Part shown: positions 25,687-35,185 of the stretch, one piece after another
Numbering within the stretch: position 1 is the stretch's first letter
Layout: the number at the start of each line of letters is the position of its first letter
Assembly (NCBI GenBank): GCA_000745135.1
Contig: JQNH01000001.1
Span: forward strand, 744,001 to 808,000
Direction of reading: 5' to 3'
Source: Rhizobiales bacterium YIM 77505
GTDB taxonomy: Bacteria; Pseudomonadota; Alphaproteobacteria; Rhizobiales; Beijerinckiaceae
DNA: 64,000 bases
The notes under the pieces: generated by a model
Databases searched by the model: none
The model's input: only the letters and a program-made list of their open reading frames with translations
What the model was told of the DNA's origin: nothing
Translations under genes and position numbers: made by a program

Positions 25687-26856
25687 ATGATGGACACCTC
25701 CCCCCTGAGCCTCGCCCAGGCCCTCATCCGCTGCCCGTCGGTGACGCCCGAGGAGGGCGGAGCGCTCACCGTTGTGGCCGAGGTTTTGGGCGACGCCGGG
25801 TTCGAGGTGCACCGGCCGGTCTTTTCCGCACCCGGCACACCGGATGTGGAGAACCTCTACGCGCGCTTTGGCGTCGGCCGCCCCTTTCTCCTGTTCGCCG
25901 GCCACACCGACGTGGTCCCTCCCGGGGACCCCGCCCGGTGGCGCCATGATCCTTTCGGCGGCATCGTGGAGGACGGGGAGCTCTTCGGCCGCGGCGCGGT
26001 CGACATGAAGGGCGCCGTCGCCTGCATGATGGCGGCGGCGCTACGGTTCCTCGACGCCCATCCGCAATTTGCCGGCTCGATCGGCTTCCTTCTCACCGGC
26101 GATGAGGAGGGGCCGGCGGTCAACGGGACGGTGAAGCTCCTCGAATGGGCGCATGAGCGCGGCGAGCGCTTCGACCATTGCATCCTGGGCGAGCCGACCA
26201 ACCCCGAATCCCTCGGCGACATGGTCAAGATCGGCCGGCGCGGCTCGCTCACGGGTCACATCACGGTCCAAGGCAAGCAGGGTCACGTGGCCTATCCGCA
26301 CCTGGCCGACAACCCCATCGATGGCATGGTGAGGCTGCTTGCTGCGCTCAAGGGCGAGCCGCTCGATCACGGCACCCAGCATTTCGATGCCTCGAACCTG
26401 GAGGTCACCACCGTCGACGTGGGCAACAAGGCGGCCAACGTCATCCCGGATCAGGCGCGCGCCACCTTCAACATCCGCTTCAACGATCGCTGGACGCCGG
26501 CGACGCTCGAGGCCGAGCTGCGGCGCCGTCTTGCTGCCGCGGCAGGCGAGCGGGTGCGCTACACGCTCTGCCTCGAGCCGACCAACGCCGTTGCCTTCCT
26601 CACGGCCCCCGACAGCTTCGGCTTCCTGATGGAGGCCATCGCCGCCGAGACGGGCCGCCGGCCCAAGCTCTCGACGACCGGCGGCACCTCGGATGCGCGC
26701 TTCATCAAGGCCTACTGCCCGGTGGTGGAGTTCGGGCTCGTGGGGCAGACCATGCACCAGATCGACGAGCGCGTGGCCGTGACCGACCTCGACCGCCTCA
26801 CGGCGATCTATCGGCGGGCGCTCGGGCTCTATTTCTCAGGAGACTCGGCCTCGTAG
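25687..26856 (+). CDS. dapE: Succinyl-diaminopimelate desuccinylase
   Basis: Zinc M20-family amidohydrolase, 389 residues, removing succinate from N-succinyl-LL-diaminopimelate, two steps after DapD. Metal and catalytic motifs are present: [10 protein letters not shown] near residue 73 (His, Asp), [12 protein letters not shown] near 100, DEEGPAVNG near 139 (catalytic Glu), GEPTN near 170 and the C-terminal metal histidine in [14 protein letters not shown] near 361. ATG 25687 or 25690 can serve as start. Its 3' end overlaps the convergent truA by 28 bases. Confidence 0.96.
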   Translation: MMDTSPLSLAQALIRCPSVTPEEGGALTVVAEVLGDAGFEVHRPVFSAPGTPDVENLYARFGVGRPFLLFAGHTDVVPPGDPARWRHDPFGGIVEDGELFGRGAVDMKGAVACMMAAALRFLDAHPQFAGSIGFLLTGDEEGPAVNGTVKLLEWAHERGERFDHCILGEPTNPESLGDMVKIGRRGSLTGHITVQGKQGHVAYPHLADNPIDGMVRLLAALKGEPLDHGTQHFDASNLEVTTVDVGNKAANVIPDQARATFNIRFNDRWTPATLEAELRRRLAAAAGERVRYTLCLEPTNAVAFLTAPDSFGFLMEAIAAETGRRPKLSTTGGTSDARFIKAYCPVVEFGLVGQTMHQIDERVAVTDLDRLTAIYRRALGLYFSGDSAS

Positions 26857-27587
26857 TCGACGCCCACCAGGTAGAGGCCGGCGGCCGGCGCCATGGGGCC
26901 GCAGCGCGCCCGGTCGCGGGCGTCGAGGGCCGCGCGCAGGTCGGCCGCGCTCCAGCGGCCGCAGCCGACGAGCATGAGCGTGCCGACCATCGAGCGGACC
27001 TGGTGATGGAGGAAGGAGCGCGCGGACGCGGCCACGCGGATCTCCTCGCCGTGCCGGTCGACGTCCAGGCGGTCGAGGGTGCGAAGCGGGCTCTTCGCCT
27101 GGCACTCGGCGGCGCGGAAGGTGGTGAAGTCGTGCCGGCCGACGAGGATCTGGGCGGCTTCGTGCATGGCGACGGCATCGAGCGGCCAGGGCACGTGCCA
27201 GACGCGGTTGACGTCAAGTCCAGGGGGCGGGCGGCGGTTGAGGATGCGGTAGAGGTAGTGCCGCCTCAGGGCCGAGCGGCGGGCATCGAAGCTCTCCGGC
27301 ACGACCTCCACCGCGAGGACGGACACCGGTTGCGGCCTGAGGTGGGCATTGGCGGCGTCGCGCACGGTGTCGGCGCGCCAAACCCGTTCAAGCGTCACAT
27401 GCGCCACTTGGTGGGCGGCGTGGACGCCCGCATCGGTGCGCCCGGCGCAGTGGAGACGCACCGGATGGCCGGCGAAACGCTCGATCGCCTCTTCCAGCGC
27501 CTGCTGCACCGACGGGCCGTTGGCCTGCCGCTGCCAGCCGGAAAAGGGGGTGCCATCATATTCGATGACGAGCTTGTAGCGGGGCAT
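26829..27587 (-). CDS. truA: tRNA pseudouridine(38-40) synthase
   Basis: Modifies positions 38-40 in the tRNA anticodon stem. The 252-residue product begins [20 protein letters not shown] and contains the catalytic aspartate in [17 protein letters not shown] (about residue 52), YLYRILNR, and [18 protein letters not shown] in the second half. Normal length. It is downstream of fmt with only three bases between, so fmt-truA (and probably def) are co-transcribed, an arrangement common in alphaproteobacteria. The 3' ends of truA and dapE overlap by 28 bases. Confidence 0.96.
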   Translation of the reverse strand: MPRYKLVIEYDGTPFSGWQRQANGPSVQQALEEAIERFAGHPVRLHCAGRTDAGVHAAHQVAHVTLERVWRADTVRDAANAHLRPQPVSVLAVEVVPESFDARRSALRRHYLYRILNRRPPPGLDVNRVWHVPWPLDAVAMHEAAQILVGRHDFTTFRAAECQAKSPLRTLDRLDVDRHGEEIRVAASARSFLHHQVRSMVGTLMLVGCGRWSAADLRAALDARDRARCGPMAPAAGLYLVGVDYEAESPEK

Positions 27588-27590
27588 AGG

Positions 27591-28523
27591 TCACGTGAGC
27601 GTCGTGCCCGAGGCGACGCGCCGGCCGCGCAGGAAGTCGGCCCCGCCCATCACCGGCTTTCCGGCCGGCTGCACTTGCACAAGTCGCACCGCGCCCTCGC
27701 CGCAGGCGATGGTCCCCTGCCCATCGAGCAGCGTGCCGGGGGCGCCCGCACCCTTGGCCTGCGCCGTGCGCAGCACTTTCACCCGCTCCCGGCCCTTGCC
27801 GAAATCCGCCTCGAAGAAGGCGCCGGGAAAAGGGGAGAGCCCGCGCACCTGGTTGTGGATGTGGGACGCGGCGCGCGTCCAGTCGATCCGCGCCTCGTCG
27901 TTGGTGATCTTGGGGGCGTAGGTGACGCCCTCGAAAGGTTGCGGGGTGAAGGCGAGGGCGCCGCGGGAGAGCGCCGCAAGCGCCCGCGCCATGAGGTCGG
28001 CGCCAAGGCGCATGAGCTCGTCGTGCAGCTCGCCCGCCGTCATGTCGGGGCGGATAGGGACGCGCTCGCACATGGCCACGGGCCCGGTGTCGAGCCCTTC
28101 CTCCATCCGCATGACGCACACGCCGCTCTCCTCATCCCCTGCCATGATGGCGCGCTGGATGGGGGCGGCGCCGCGCCAGCGCGGCAGAAGGGAGGCATGC
28201 AGGTTGAGGCAGCCCAGGCGCGGCGCCTCGAGGATGGGCTTCGGGAGGATGAGGCCATAGGCCACCACCACCGCCACATCGGCGTCGTGGGAGCGGAAGA
28301 GATCCGCCGCTTCCTCGCTGCGCAGGGTCTTCGGCGTGTGCACGGGCACGCCGAACCGTTCGGCCAGCCGATGCACAGGAGAGGGCTTGAGCTCCAGGCC
28401 GCGGCCCGCCGCTGCGGGCGGGCGGGTGTAGACGGCCACGACCTCGTGCCCGTGTCCCGCGATCTCGGACAGGGTCGGCACGGCGAAGTCGGGGGTGCCC
28501 ATGAAGACGACGCGCAAGGTCAT
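27591..28523 (-). CDS. fmt: Methionyl-tRNA formyltransferase
   Basis: Formylates initiator Met-tRNA. The 310-residue protein has the N-terminal formyltransferase domain with [11 protein letters not shown] at the start, [20 protein letters not shown] (Asn and His of the active site, near residues 107-126) and EGLDTGPV, and a C-terminal tRNA-binding domain ([28 protein letters not shown]). The start at ATG 28523 gives [13 protein letters not shown]; the frame is open 16 codons further but this is repeat DNA. It follows def on the same strand, with a 229-base gap filled by a palindromic repeat. Confidence 0.96.
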   Translation of the reverse strand: MTLRVVFMGTPDFAVPTLSEIAGHGHEVVAVYTRPPAAAGRGLELKPSPVHRLAERFGVPVHTPKTLRSEEAADLFRSHDADVAVVVAYGLILPKPILEAPRLGCLNLHASLLPRWRGAAPIQRAIMAGDEESGVCVMRMEEGLDTGPVAMCERVPIRPDMTAGELHDELMRLGADLMARALAALSRGALAFTPQPFEGVTYAPKITNDEARIDWTRAASHIHNQVRGLSPFPGAFFEADFGKGRERVKVLRTAQAKGAGAPGTLLDGQGTIACGEGAVRLVQVQPAGKPVMGGADFLRGRRVASGTTLT

Positions 28524-28557
28524 GGGCGGAACCCCGGGCCGAGCCCCGGCGCGATTC

Positions 28558-28735
28558 TCCTCTCCCCCCATGCGGGGAGAGGCCGACTCGGCGAAGCCGA
28601 GCGGGTGAGGGGGCGTTTCCGGATGCGCTCCATCCTGAAACGCCCCCTCACCCTCGCTTCGCTGTCGCTCCGCTCGCTCCGTCCGCCAGTCCGCGGACGG
28701 AGCCCTCTCCCCGCGCGCGGGGAGAGGAGGTGGGA
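28558..28735 (-). repeat. Composite palindromic repeat between def and fmt
   Basis: Three hairpins in a row: CTCTCCCC/GGGGAGAG at the left edge (around 28560-28582) followed by GACTCGGCGAAGCCGAG; a central hairpin GGGGGCGTTTC (28609-28619) pairing exactly with GAAACGCCCCC (28637-28647), extended by inner GGATG/CATCC arms; and at the right CTCTCCCCGCG/CGCGGGGAGAG (around 28705-28727). The central module recurs at 51268-51303. It lies inside a presumed operon and may affect mRNA stability or partial termination. Confidence 0.7.
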
Positions 28736-28752
28736 GCGCTGCGGCGATGGCC

Positions 28753-29271
28753 TCACCCTGCCGCCTCGCGCTTGGCCGCCTTGGCGAACTTCTTCGTCAC
28801 CCGCTCGCGCTTCAACCGCGAGAGGCGATCGATGAACAGCACGCCGTCGAGATGGTCGATCTCGTGCTGGACGCAGGTGGCGAAAAGCCCGTCCGCCTCG
28901 CGCTCGACCGTCTCGCCCTCCAGCGTCTGGTACGCCACCCGCACCCGCGCCGGCCGCTCGACCTCCTCGTAATAGTCGGGGATCGACAGGCAGCCCTCTT
29001 CGTAGACGCTCGTCTCCTCCGACGCCCAGGTGATCCGCGGGTTGATGAGGACGAGGGGCTGCCGCTCCTCGTCCTTCTTGGCGAGATCCATGACGACCAC
29101 GCGCTTCATCACACCGATCTGCACCGCCGCGAGGCCGATCCCCGGCGCATCATACATGGTGTCGAGCATGTCCTGCGCGAGCGCGCGGATGTCATCCGTG
29201 ATGGCGTCGACGGGCTCCGATTTCTCGCGCAGGCGCGGGTCGGGAAGGATGACGAGGGGTCGGATGGCCAT
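28753..29271 (-). CDS. def: Peptide deformylase
   Basis: Iron-dependent removal of the N-formyl group from new proteins. At 172 residues it is of normal length and shows all three class I motifs: [10 protein letters not shown] near residue 45, [13 protein letters not shown] near 93 (Cys metal ligand) and [14 protein letters not shown] near 137 (two His ligands and the catalytic Glu). It is the first gene of the def-fmt-truA group. The tail [19 protein letters not shown] is basic, as is usual. Confidence 0.96.
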   Translation of the reverse strand: MAIRPLVILPDPRLREKSEPVDAITDDIRALAQDMLDTMYDAPGIGLAAVQIGVMKRVVVMDLAKKDEERQPLVLINPRITWASEETSVYEEGCLSIPDYYEEVERPARVRVAYQTLEGETVEREADGLFATCVQHEIDHLDGVLFIDRLSRLKRERVTKKFAKAAKREAAG

Positions 29272-29367
29272 GGCGCGCTGGAGATAGGGGAGAGCGGGGA
29301 AGGGGTCAAATGGGTCGCGCTTCGTTCGTGGACGAGCGCGCGGCCGCTCTCTTGGCCCTAACGCGCC

Positions 29368-30216
29368 TCAATCGCCGGCGTCATCCGGGCCGGACGCGCC
29401 CGGTGCCTGACCTGCGCCAAGCACCGTGAGAGCAACCCTGCGCTCCTCCTCGCCGCCCATGGCAAGAACACGCTCGAGATCTTCGAGGATGTCTCCTCGA
29501 GCGAAGGGGCGCACGCAGCGCCACAGTTCGGGGCTCACCGGCCGCCCCGCCGCCCAGCGCTCCCGGGCATAGTCCAGGAGCACGCGGGCAAGGTCGGCAT
29601 TCGCCCGCTCGTCGAGCCCCTGGATCGGCGCGAGCTCGGACCCGATGAAGAGAGCCTTCAGGACCATCTGGTTCCAGGACGCCTCACCAAACATCTCGCG
29701 CGGATACGGGTTTCGGTGCGCAACCGCCTCGAAGATCGGCCTCACCGCGGAGCGCACGCCCTCGGCGGCGAGGGGCAAGAGTTCGCGACCGGCCGCGAAC
29801 AGCGCCAGACCCCGCAGGAAGGCGATGCTTTCGCTCAGTTCGGCGGTTCGGTGGAGATCGAGCAGCCGCCGCGGAAATCCCGCCGGGTCCGCGGCCTCGG
29901 AGGCGAGGAGGAAGGCGATGCGGGCGGCCTGGTCCACGGTCAGTCCCGTCGGATCGAAGCCGGGGCGGAGCGCCGCCGCGCGCGCAAGATCCTCGTCCGT
30001 CAGGGAAAGATCGTTCTTGCCGAGCCGGCGGGAGGCAAGGCCGATCGCCCGCGCGAGGCTTCCGGCGTTGCTGCGCAGCTCGGCAAGGGTCTGCATGAAC
30101 CAGGCCGCGGGCTCCGGACCGGCCGCGCGGCGGACCCATTCGACGAGGAGCGCGACCCGTTCGGCCGATGGCGCGAGGGAGCTCTTCAGGGAGGCTGGGT
30201 GCATCCTCGGCCTCAT
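29368..30216 (-). CDS. eboA: EboA-like protein
   Basis: Helical protein of 282 residues resembling EboA of the ebo cluster known from cyanobacteria (scytonemin export locus), pseudomonads and eustigmatophyte plastids. No enzymatic motif is visible. Recognisable segments are FMQTLAELRSNAGSLARAIG, EMFGEASWNQMVLKALFIGS near residue 188 and LDERANADLARVLLDYARER, with the conserved NQMVLKALF helix. Its biochemical role is unknown. The start ATG 30216 overlaps the eboC stop (ATGA), so it is the last gene of the minus-strand arm eboD-eboE-eboC-eboA. Identification rests on family resemblance plus the surrounding five ebo homologues. Confidence 0.82.
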   Translation of the reverse strand: MRPRMHPASLKSSLAPSAERVALLVEWVRRAAGPEPAAWFMQTLAELRSNAGSLARAIGLASRRLGKNDLSLTDEDLARAAALRPGFDPTGLTVDQAARIAFLLASEAADPAGFPRRLLDLHRTAELSESIAFLRGLALFAAGRELLPLAAEGVRSAVRPIFEAVAHRNPYPREMFGEASWNQMVLKALFIGSELAPIQGLDERANADLARVLLDYARERWAAGRPVSPELWRCVRPFARGDILEDLERVLAMGGEEERRVALTVLGAGQAPGASGPDDAGD

Positions 30217-31085
30217 GTGCCGGGCACGAAGCGTTGCGCGACCCGGGTGGCGATATAGCCGCAGACGCACAGCGCCGCTGCACCGAGCGATGCCGGCGCA
30301 ACCATGAGCGCATCGACGAGACAGATGCCGGCGATCAGCGCGGCGACGCCCGCGGGCACCGCGTCGGGGCGGGCGCGGCGGCGCAGCGTGTCGACGGCAA
30401 GCCCATCCGCGATGGCGAGCGCCAGCCACAACAGGGCCGCCGGCCAGGAATGGGGAAGGGCTGCGGCTCCGACGAACAGGGGCACGGCGAGCACCGCAAG
30501 CGGCCAGAGCCGCTCGATCCGGTTGAGGCTCTCCTGCTTCGCTGCATAGGTGAGGCCGATCACATGCGCGGCGAGGGCAATCCCGGCAACCCACACCGCC
30601 GCCGGCACCGAGCCGACGCTCGCCGCCGCCGCGCCCACATAGACCAGGAGGCGGCACAAGCTCATCACGACCGGGCTCAAGGGATTGCCCTTGTGATGCA
30701 GATCGTAGAACACGATCACGCCGCAGAGCGCGAGCCCCGCGACCAAAGCGGGAGGGCCGCAGAGCGCCGTCAGCACGAGCCCGGCGCCCAGAAGGCCGAA
30801 GCCGATCGCGAACACTGTCGCCGCAGCGATCGCGCCTGCGGGGATCGGGCGGCTCGGCCGCTCGCGAGCGTCGATCTTACGATCGAAGGCGTCGTTGAGA
30901 TACATGCCGCCCACATAGAAGAGCGTCATCGCGAGCAGCGCGAGGGCGGCGCGCGGGCTGAGCGGATCGCCGCCCGCGAGCGCCGTCGCGGCGATGACGT
31001 TCGTCCACACGGTGGGGAGATTCGAGACCCGCCCGAGCCTAAGCAGCGTCCCGAGCGGCGCGGGCCCCGTCACGGTGGCGCTCAT
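30213..31085 (-). CDS. eboC: UbiA-family prenyltransferase EboC
   Basis: Integral membrane prenyltransferase, 290 residues, with about eight or nine helices. The two aspartate motifs of the UbiA superfamily are seen: NDAFDRKIDARERPSRPIPAG near residue 66 (NDxxDxxxD) and YDLHHKGNP near 126. It would transfer an isoprenoid chain to an unknown acceptor. ATG 31085 has a GGAGGAA site eight bases upstream and lies within the end of eboE (47-base overlap); its stop overlaps the eboA start. The close ties place it firmly in the ebo operon. The isopentenyl-diphosphate isomerase at 38661-39212 could supply prenyl precursor. Confidence 0.88.
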   Translation of the reverse strand: MSATVTGPAPLGTLLRLGRVSNLPTVWTNVIAATALAGGDPLSPRAALALLAMTLFYVGGMYLNDAFDRKIDARERPSRPIPAGAIAAATVFAIGFGLLGAGLVLTALCGPPALVAGLALCGVIVFYDLHHKGNPLSPVVMSLCRLLVYVGAAAASVGSVPAAVWVAGIALAAHVIGLTYAAKQESLNRIERLWPLAVLAVPLFVGAAALPHSWPAALLWLALAIADGLAVDTLRRRARPDAVPAGVAALIAGICLVDALMVAPASLGAAALCVCGYIATRVAQRFVPGT

Positions 31086-32283
31086 GGCGAAGTTCCTCCA
31101 GCACGAAAGACAGCTCGCGGGCGATATCATCGGCCTTGGAGCCGGTCTTGAGATCCTCGGGCAGCACGTCCCAGGTATAGGTCTCGACCTCCAGATGCGG
31201 CGCGAGCGGCGCCTCGCGCAGCGCCCGCAAGGTGGCCAGAAGCGTGTCCTGCGTCGTGCCGAGGGCGCCGAGCTCGGCGAGAAACACCGGCACGTGGCAA
31301 TGAATGCGCCACTCGCCTTGCGCCTCGCCCCTGCGGAAGGCGTCGAAGGCTTCGGGCAGGTCCGCGTAGCGGGTCAGCCGCTCCCCCGCGCTGGCGACGA
31401 CCTGGTGCAGGTAGATGCCGGTATCGAACGCCGCGAGGCGTGAGACGAGGGCGCCGGAGACCTGCGGCACGCGCAGGGCGGCGGAGAGCTGGATCTTGAA
31501 CGTGGCGATGCCGGCGCGCCGCAGGCTCTCGATCGCGGCAACCGGGTCCTCGTATTCGACCGCGCCGTGACAGACATCGTAGCAGACGCCGAGATGGCGC
31601 CGCAGCGCCGGCTCCGCCTCGCCGTGCGAGAGCCCTGCCAGCTGCGCGAAGCGGGCGAGCGAGGCGGCCGTCAGCAGGTGCCGCTCGAAGAACGCCATCG
31701 TCTCGTCGACCGTCTCGAGGAGGCAGCAGGGCTCCGGCTCGAGGGCGAGCGCGACATGCCGTCCGTTCTCGCGCTGCAGGGCGACGAGATGCGCCGCCGC
31801 CCGAAGGAGATGTTCGACGACACGAGCGACCGCGCGCGGGTCGCGCGCGACGGGCTTGAAGCCGCCAGGCACCGTCGAGACGCTGCCGAAGCCGCCCTCC
31901 GGCAACAGGGCGGCGAGCACGTCCGCGGCATCCCGCGTGAAGCGGAAACGCGCGTGGCTGCTCCAGTCCGGCTCGTACACCTGCTCCTTGACGCGCGTGC
32001 CGTGGAAGGGGCCGAACGGAAAGGCGTTGAGCGTGAACACATGGGCGTTGAGCCGCGCGAGCTCATCCTTGAAGCGCGCCAGCGCCGCCGGCCGGCGAAG
32101 CTCCGCGGCGGCCATGCCGGAGAGGCGCAGCCCAAGGCCGAACGGGGCGTCGGGAGAGACCTTCGCCTTGATGCGCGGCACATGCTCGTCGAGGCTCGCG
32201 CGGATCTCGTCCCAGGTCTCGCCCGCATGGATGTTGGTGCAGTAGGTGAGCTCGGGCGCGCCGGGAAGCTCGGCTAAGCGCAT
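31039..32283 (-). CDS. eboE: EboE, xylose-isomerase-like TIM-barrel protein
   Basis: A 414-residue TIM-barrel protein matching EboE ('metabolite traffic protein'). The hallmark N-terminal YCTNIHAGETWDEI is at residues 14-27, and further barrel segments are FTLNAFPFGPFHG, ALEPEPCCLLETVDETMAFF (probable metal glutamate), LGVCYDVCHGAVEY (Asp, His) and HCHVPVFLAELGALGTTQ. The substrate is unknown. It starts nine bases after the eboD stop and overlaps eboC, so it is translated as part of the same transcript. In cyanobacteria this gene set is needed to move a scytonemin precursor to the periplasm. Confidence 0.88.
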   Translation of the reverse strand: MRLAELPGAPELTYCTNIHAGETWDEIRASLDEHVPRIKAKVSPDAPFGLGLRLSGMAAAELRRPAALARFKDELARLNAHVFTLNAFPFGPFHGTRVKEQVYEPDWSSHARFRFTRDAADVLAALLPEGGFGSVSTVPGGFKPVARDPRAVARVVEHLLRAAAHLVALQRENGRHVALALEPEPCCLLETVDETMAFFERHLLTAASLARFAQLAGLSHGEAEPALRRHLGVCYDVCHGAVEYEDPVAAIESLRRAGIATFKIQLSAALRVPQVSGALVSRLAAFDTGIYLHQVVASAGERLTRYADLPEAFDAFRRGEAQGEWRIHCHVPVFLAELGALGTTQDTLLATLRALREAPLAPHLEVETYTWDVLPEDLKTGSKADDIARELSFVLEELRHERHRDGARAARDAA

Positions 32284-32292
32284 GGCAAGGCC

Positions 32293-33483
32293 CTACGCCC
32301 GCCGCTCGGCGAGCCAGCCGACCGCATCCGCGATCAGCGCGTGATCCATGCGGTTCACTTCGACTCCATGCCCGATCGCGTCGATGAGGGTGACGGTGAG
32401 CTCGCCGCCGAGATGCTCCTGGAACTCGCGCAGGCCCTTGAGGATCGCGAGCTGTCCGTCGGCGTCGCGCCGCGCCAGCGCCTCCGACCACAGGTCGAAT
32501 CCGAGCCGCCGCAGGAGGCGGTGCACGCGCTCATCCTCGCCGTCGGGCAGAAGCCCGCACAGCACCGCGTACCGGGTGTCGAGCGCGATGCCGATCGCCA
32601 CCGCCTCGCCGTGGCTGACCTGATGGTCTGTGAGACTCTCGAGCTTGTGCGCCGACCAATGGCCGTAATCGAGCGGCCGCGCGGAGCCCGTCTCGAAGGG
32701 ATCGCCGCCCTCTCCGATCTGGCGCATGTGAAGCCGTGCAGAGCGCTCGATCAGCCGATCGAGCGTGTTCGGGTGGAAGCGCGCCAGCGCGTCGGCGTTG
32801 GCCTCGATCCAGGCGAAGAACGCGCCATCGCGGATGAGTCCCACCTTCACCGCCTCGGCCATGCCGCCGCGCTTGTCGCGCGGAGCGAGGTGGTCGATGA
32901 AGGCCCCGTCGTTGATGATGGCAAAGGGCGGCGCGAAGGTGCCGACGAGGTTCTTCATGCCGAAGGCGTTGACCGCGTTCTTCACGCCGACCCCGCTGTC
33001 GGCCTGGGCCAGCACGGTCGTCGGCAGCCGCACATGCCGCACGCCCCGATGGAAGATCGCGGCGGCATAGCCGACGGCGTCGAGCACGGCGCCGCCGCCG
33101 ATCGCGACAGCGAAGGAATGGCGGTCGATGGCGCGCGCCGCAAGGGCGGCGAGAAGCCGCTCGACGAGCTCGGGCCGCCTCTTCGCTTCCTCCCCGCCCG
33201 GCACGACGACGAGGTCGCCCTCGATCCTCAAGGCATCCGCGTGGGCGGCCGCATAGCGCTGGATCGCGCGCTGAAGGCCAGGCATCGCCGCCAGAACGCC
33301 GCTGTCGATGAAGAGCGCGAGACGGTGGCGCTTCGTCCCTTCGCGGCGGCGCAAGGCGTCGACGAAGGTCGGGTTCTCCGGGTCGAAGGCGTTGCGCGTA
33401 AAGACGACCGGGAAATCATACGCCACGGCGAAGCGCTGGACGTAGGCTTCGCCCCAGGCTGCTCGCCGACTGCGGTCAAGCAA
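32293..33483 (-). CDS. eboD: EboD, 3-dehydroquinate-synthase-like protein
   Basis: Cyclase-like enzyme of 396 residues from the sugar-phosphate cyclase superfamily. NAD and metal motifs of dehydroquinate synthase are kept in modified form: GDLVVVPGGEEAKRR near residue 89, IGGGAVLDAVGYAAAIFHRG near 126, LPTTVLAQADSGVGVKNAVN near 153, and the zinc histidines in GHWSAHKLE and VSHGEAVAIG. It is longer than AroB because of an N-terminal extension (FAVAYDFPVVFTRNAFDPEN) typical of EboD. It is the first gene of the minus arm; 165 bases separate it from divergent eboF. It is unlikely to be the shikimate-pathway AroB given its neighbours. Confidence 0.9.
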   Translation of the reverse strand: MLDRSRRAAWGEAYVQRFAVAYDFPVVFTRNAFDPENPTFVDALRRREGTKRHRLALFIDSGVLAAMPGLQRAIQRYAAAHADALRIEGDLVVVPGGEEAKRRPELVERLLAALAARAIDRHSFAVAIGGGAVLDAVGYAAAIFHRGVRHVRLPTTVLAQADSGVGVKNAVNAFGMKNLVGTFAPPFAIINDGAFIDHLAPRDKRGGMAEAVKVGLIRDGAFFAWIEANADALARFHPNTLDRLIERSARLHMRQIGEGGDPFETGSARPLDYGHWSAHKLESLTDHQVSHGEAVAIGIALDTRYAVLCGLLPDGEDERVHRLLRRLGFDLWSEALARRDADGQLAILKGLREFQEHLGGELTVTLIDAIGHGVEVNRMDHALIADAVGWLAERRA

Positions 33484-33548
33484 GACGCACCCCCGGCTAC
33501 GGACGGCATCGACGCCGAACCTTTAACGATCTTGCCCCTGAACGGAAG

Positions 33549-33575
33549 GCGCCGTCAATCGGTGCGACGGCGCCG
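33549..33575. promoter_or_regulatory. Perfect 9-bp dyad between the two ebo arms
   Basis: GGCGCCGTC (33549-33557) and GACGGCGCC (33567-33575) are exact inverse complements around a nine-base loop. The site is in the middle of the 165-base divergent region between eboD and eboF, where a shared operator would be expected. An RNA hairpin in the eboF leader is the alternative. Confidence 0.4.
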
Positions 33576-33648
33576 CGGCGCCCCGCATTGACGCCTTGCC
33601 GAGCGGTCACAAGAATGTGCGTGAGGAAGGGCGCCCTCGCGACCAGTC

Positions 33649-35031
33649 ATGCAACCCACCCTCGTGCTGCTCGCGGTCGGGCTGACGCCTCGCCATCTCG
33701 GCCCTCACACGCCGGCGCTGTCGCGCCTCGCCGCTTCAGGCGGCATGCGTCCGCTCGACACCATCACGCCGGCCGTCACTTGCAGCGTCCAGGCCAGCTT
33801 CATGACGGGGCTTGCGCCGGCCGAGCACGGCATCGTCGGGAATGGCTGGCTCTTCCGCGATCTGATGGAGATCTGGTTCTGGCGGCAGTCGAACCGGCTC
33901 GTCCGTGGCGAGAGGATCTGGGAGGCGGGCAAGGCGCGCGAGCCCGCCTTCACCTGCGCCAACCTGTTCTGGTGGTACAACATGGCCGCGAGCTTCGATA
34001 TCGGAGCAACGCCGCGGCCGATCTACAAGGCCGATGGCCGCAAGCTGCCCGACTGCTACACCAAGCCGGCCGCCTTGCGCGACGACCTCACCGCGGAACT
34101 TGGCGCCTTCCCTCTGTTCCAGTTCTGGGGACCGGGCACCTCGATCGCCTCGAGCCGCTGGATCGGCGAGGCCGCCAAGCACGTGCTGGCGAAGCACCGG
34201 CCGACGCTGACGCTCGTCTACCTCCCGCATCTCGACTACGACCTGCAGCGCCATGGGCCGGACGACGCCCATCCGGCCGTCGCGCGCTCCCTGCGCGAAC
34301 TCGACGACGTGGCGGGCGAGCTCATCGCTGCCGCGGAGCGGCAGGGCCTCGCGGTGATGGTGCTGTCGGAATACGGGATCATGGCGGTGGATACGCCAGT
34401 CCACCTCAACCGGGTCCTGCGCGAGGCAGGGTTCCTCGCCGTGCGCGAGGAGGATGGCGCCGAGCTTCTCGACCCGGTCGCGTCCCGCGCCTTCGCGGTC
34501 TGCGACCATCAGATCGCCCATGTCTATGTCGCCGACCAGGCCCTCAAGAAGCCGGTCGCGAAGCTCCTCGAAGCGGTCGGCGGCGTCGACGAGGTCCTGG
34601 ACGAGGCGGGCAAGCGCGCCTACGGCCTCGACCATCCGCGGGCGGGCGATCTCGTGGTGCTCGCCGAGCGGAACGCCTGGTTCAGCTATTACTATTGGCT
34701 CGACGACAAGCGCGCCCCTGACTTCGCCCGCACGGTCGAGATCCACCGCAAGCCCGGCTACGACCCGGTCGAGCTGTTTCTCGATCCCGCGATCCGTTTC
34801 CCGAAGCTCGCCGTCGGCGCGCGGCTTGCGCGGCGGGCGCTCGGCTTCCGCACGCTCATGGACGTGATCCCGCTCGACGCCTCGCTCGTGAAAGGCTCGC
34901 ATGGGCGCGTCACGGCGCGCGCAGAGGATGGTCCCCTCCTCGTCAGCTCGCGGCCGGCGCTCCTTCCGGAAGGAGCGGTGGCGGCGACCGCCGTCAAGCA
35001 GCTCATCCTCGATCACGTCTTCAGCCCGTGA
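33649..35031 (+). CDS. eboF: EboF, alkaline phosphatase / nucleotide pyrophosphatase family protein
   Basis: A 460-residue member of the alkaline phosphatase superfamily (type I phosphodiesterase/nucleotide pyrophosphatase branch). The opening LVLLAVGLTPRHLGPHTPAL lies where the first metal site normally is, TPAVTCSVQASFMTGLAPAEHG at about residues 42-63 carries the threonine nucleophile region, YLPHLDYDLQRHGPD near 193 the Asp/His metal ligands, and VMVLSEYGIMAVDTPVHLN near 240 corresponds to the DHG site, here changed to EYG. It should release a phosphate or phosphonucleotide group from an unknown substrate. It begins the plus arm of the ebo locus. Confidence 0.87.
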   Translation: MQPTLVLLAVGLTPRHLGPHTPALSRLAASGGMRPLDTITPAVTCSVQASFMTGLAPAEHGIVGNGWLFRDLMEIWFWRQSNRLVRGERIWEAGKAREPAFTCANLFWWYNMAASFDIGATPRPIYKADGRKLPDCYTKPAALRDDLTAELGAFPLFQFWGPGTSIASSRWIGEAAKHVLAKHRPTLTLVYLPHLDYDLQRHGPDDAHPAVARSLRELDDVAGELIAAAERQGLAVMVLSEYGIMAVDTPVHLNRVLREAGFLAVREEDGAELLDPVASRAFAVCDHQIAHVYVADQALKKPVAKLLEAVGGVDEVLDEAGKRAYGLDHPRAGDLVVLAERNAWFSYYYWLDDKRAPDFARTVEIHRKPGYDPVELFLDPAIRFPKLAVGARLARRALGFRTLMDVIPLDASLVKGSHGRVTARAEDGPLLVSSRPALLPEGAVAATAVKQLILDHVFSP

Positions 35032-35185
35032 GACGACGCATCGATGATCGCGCTCGCAATCGCGTGAAGCCGCTTTCAACTGCCGTAGAGGAAGCCTAGG
35101 ATGCTTGCGGACCTTCGTCCCTTGCCGCCTCCCAGGCCACGCCTCTTTTTGGAGGCGGCCGAAGGTTCGAAAGGGAGGTACGCAG

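Noticed and set aside
28558-28735. Repeated hairpins considered as a CRISPR array
   Set aside because: No regular repeat-spacer spacing, modules are palindromes of different length, and no cas genes are in the window.
26857-28752. Plus-strand open frame through the truA-fmt region
   Set aside because: Antisense of truA and fmt, both recognised with all catalytic motifs.
32293-33483. EboD as the housekeeping 3-dehydroquinate synthase AroB
   Set aside because: The extended N-terminus, changed active-site spacing (GVGVKNAVN) and tight coupling to eboE, eboC and eboA fit EboD; no other shikimate genes are nearby.
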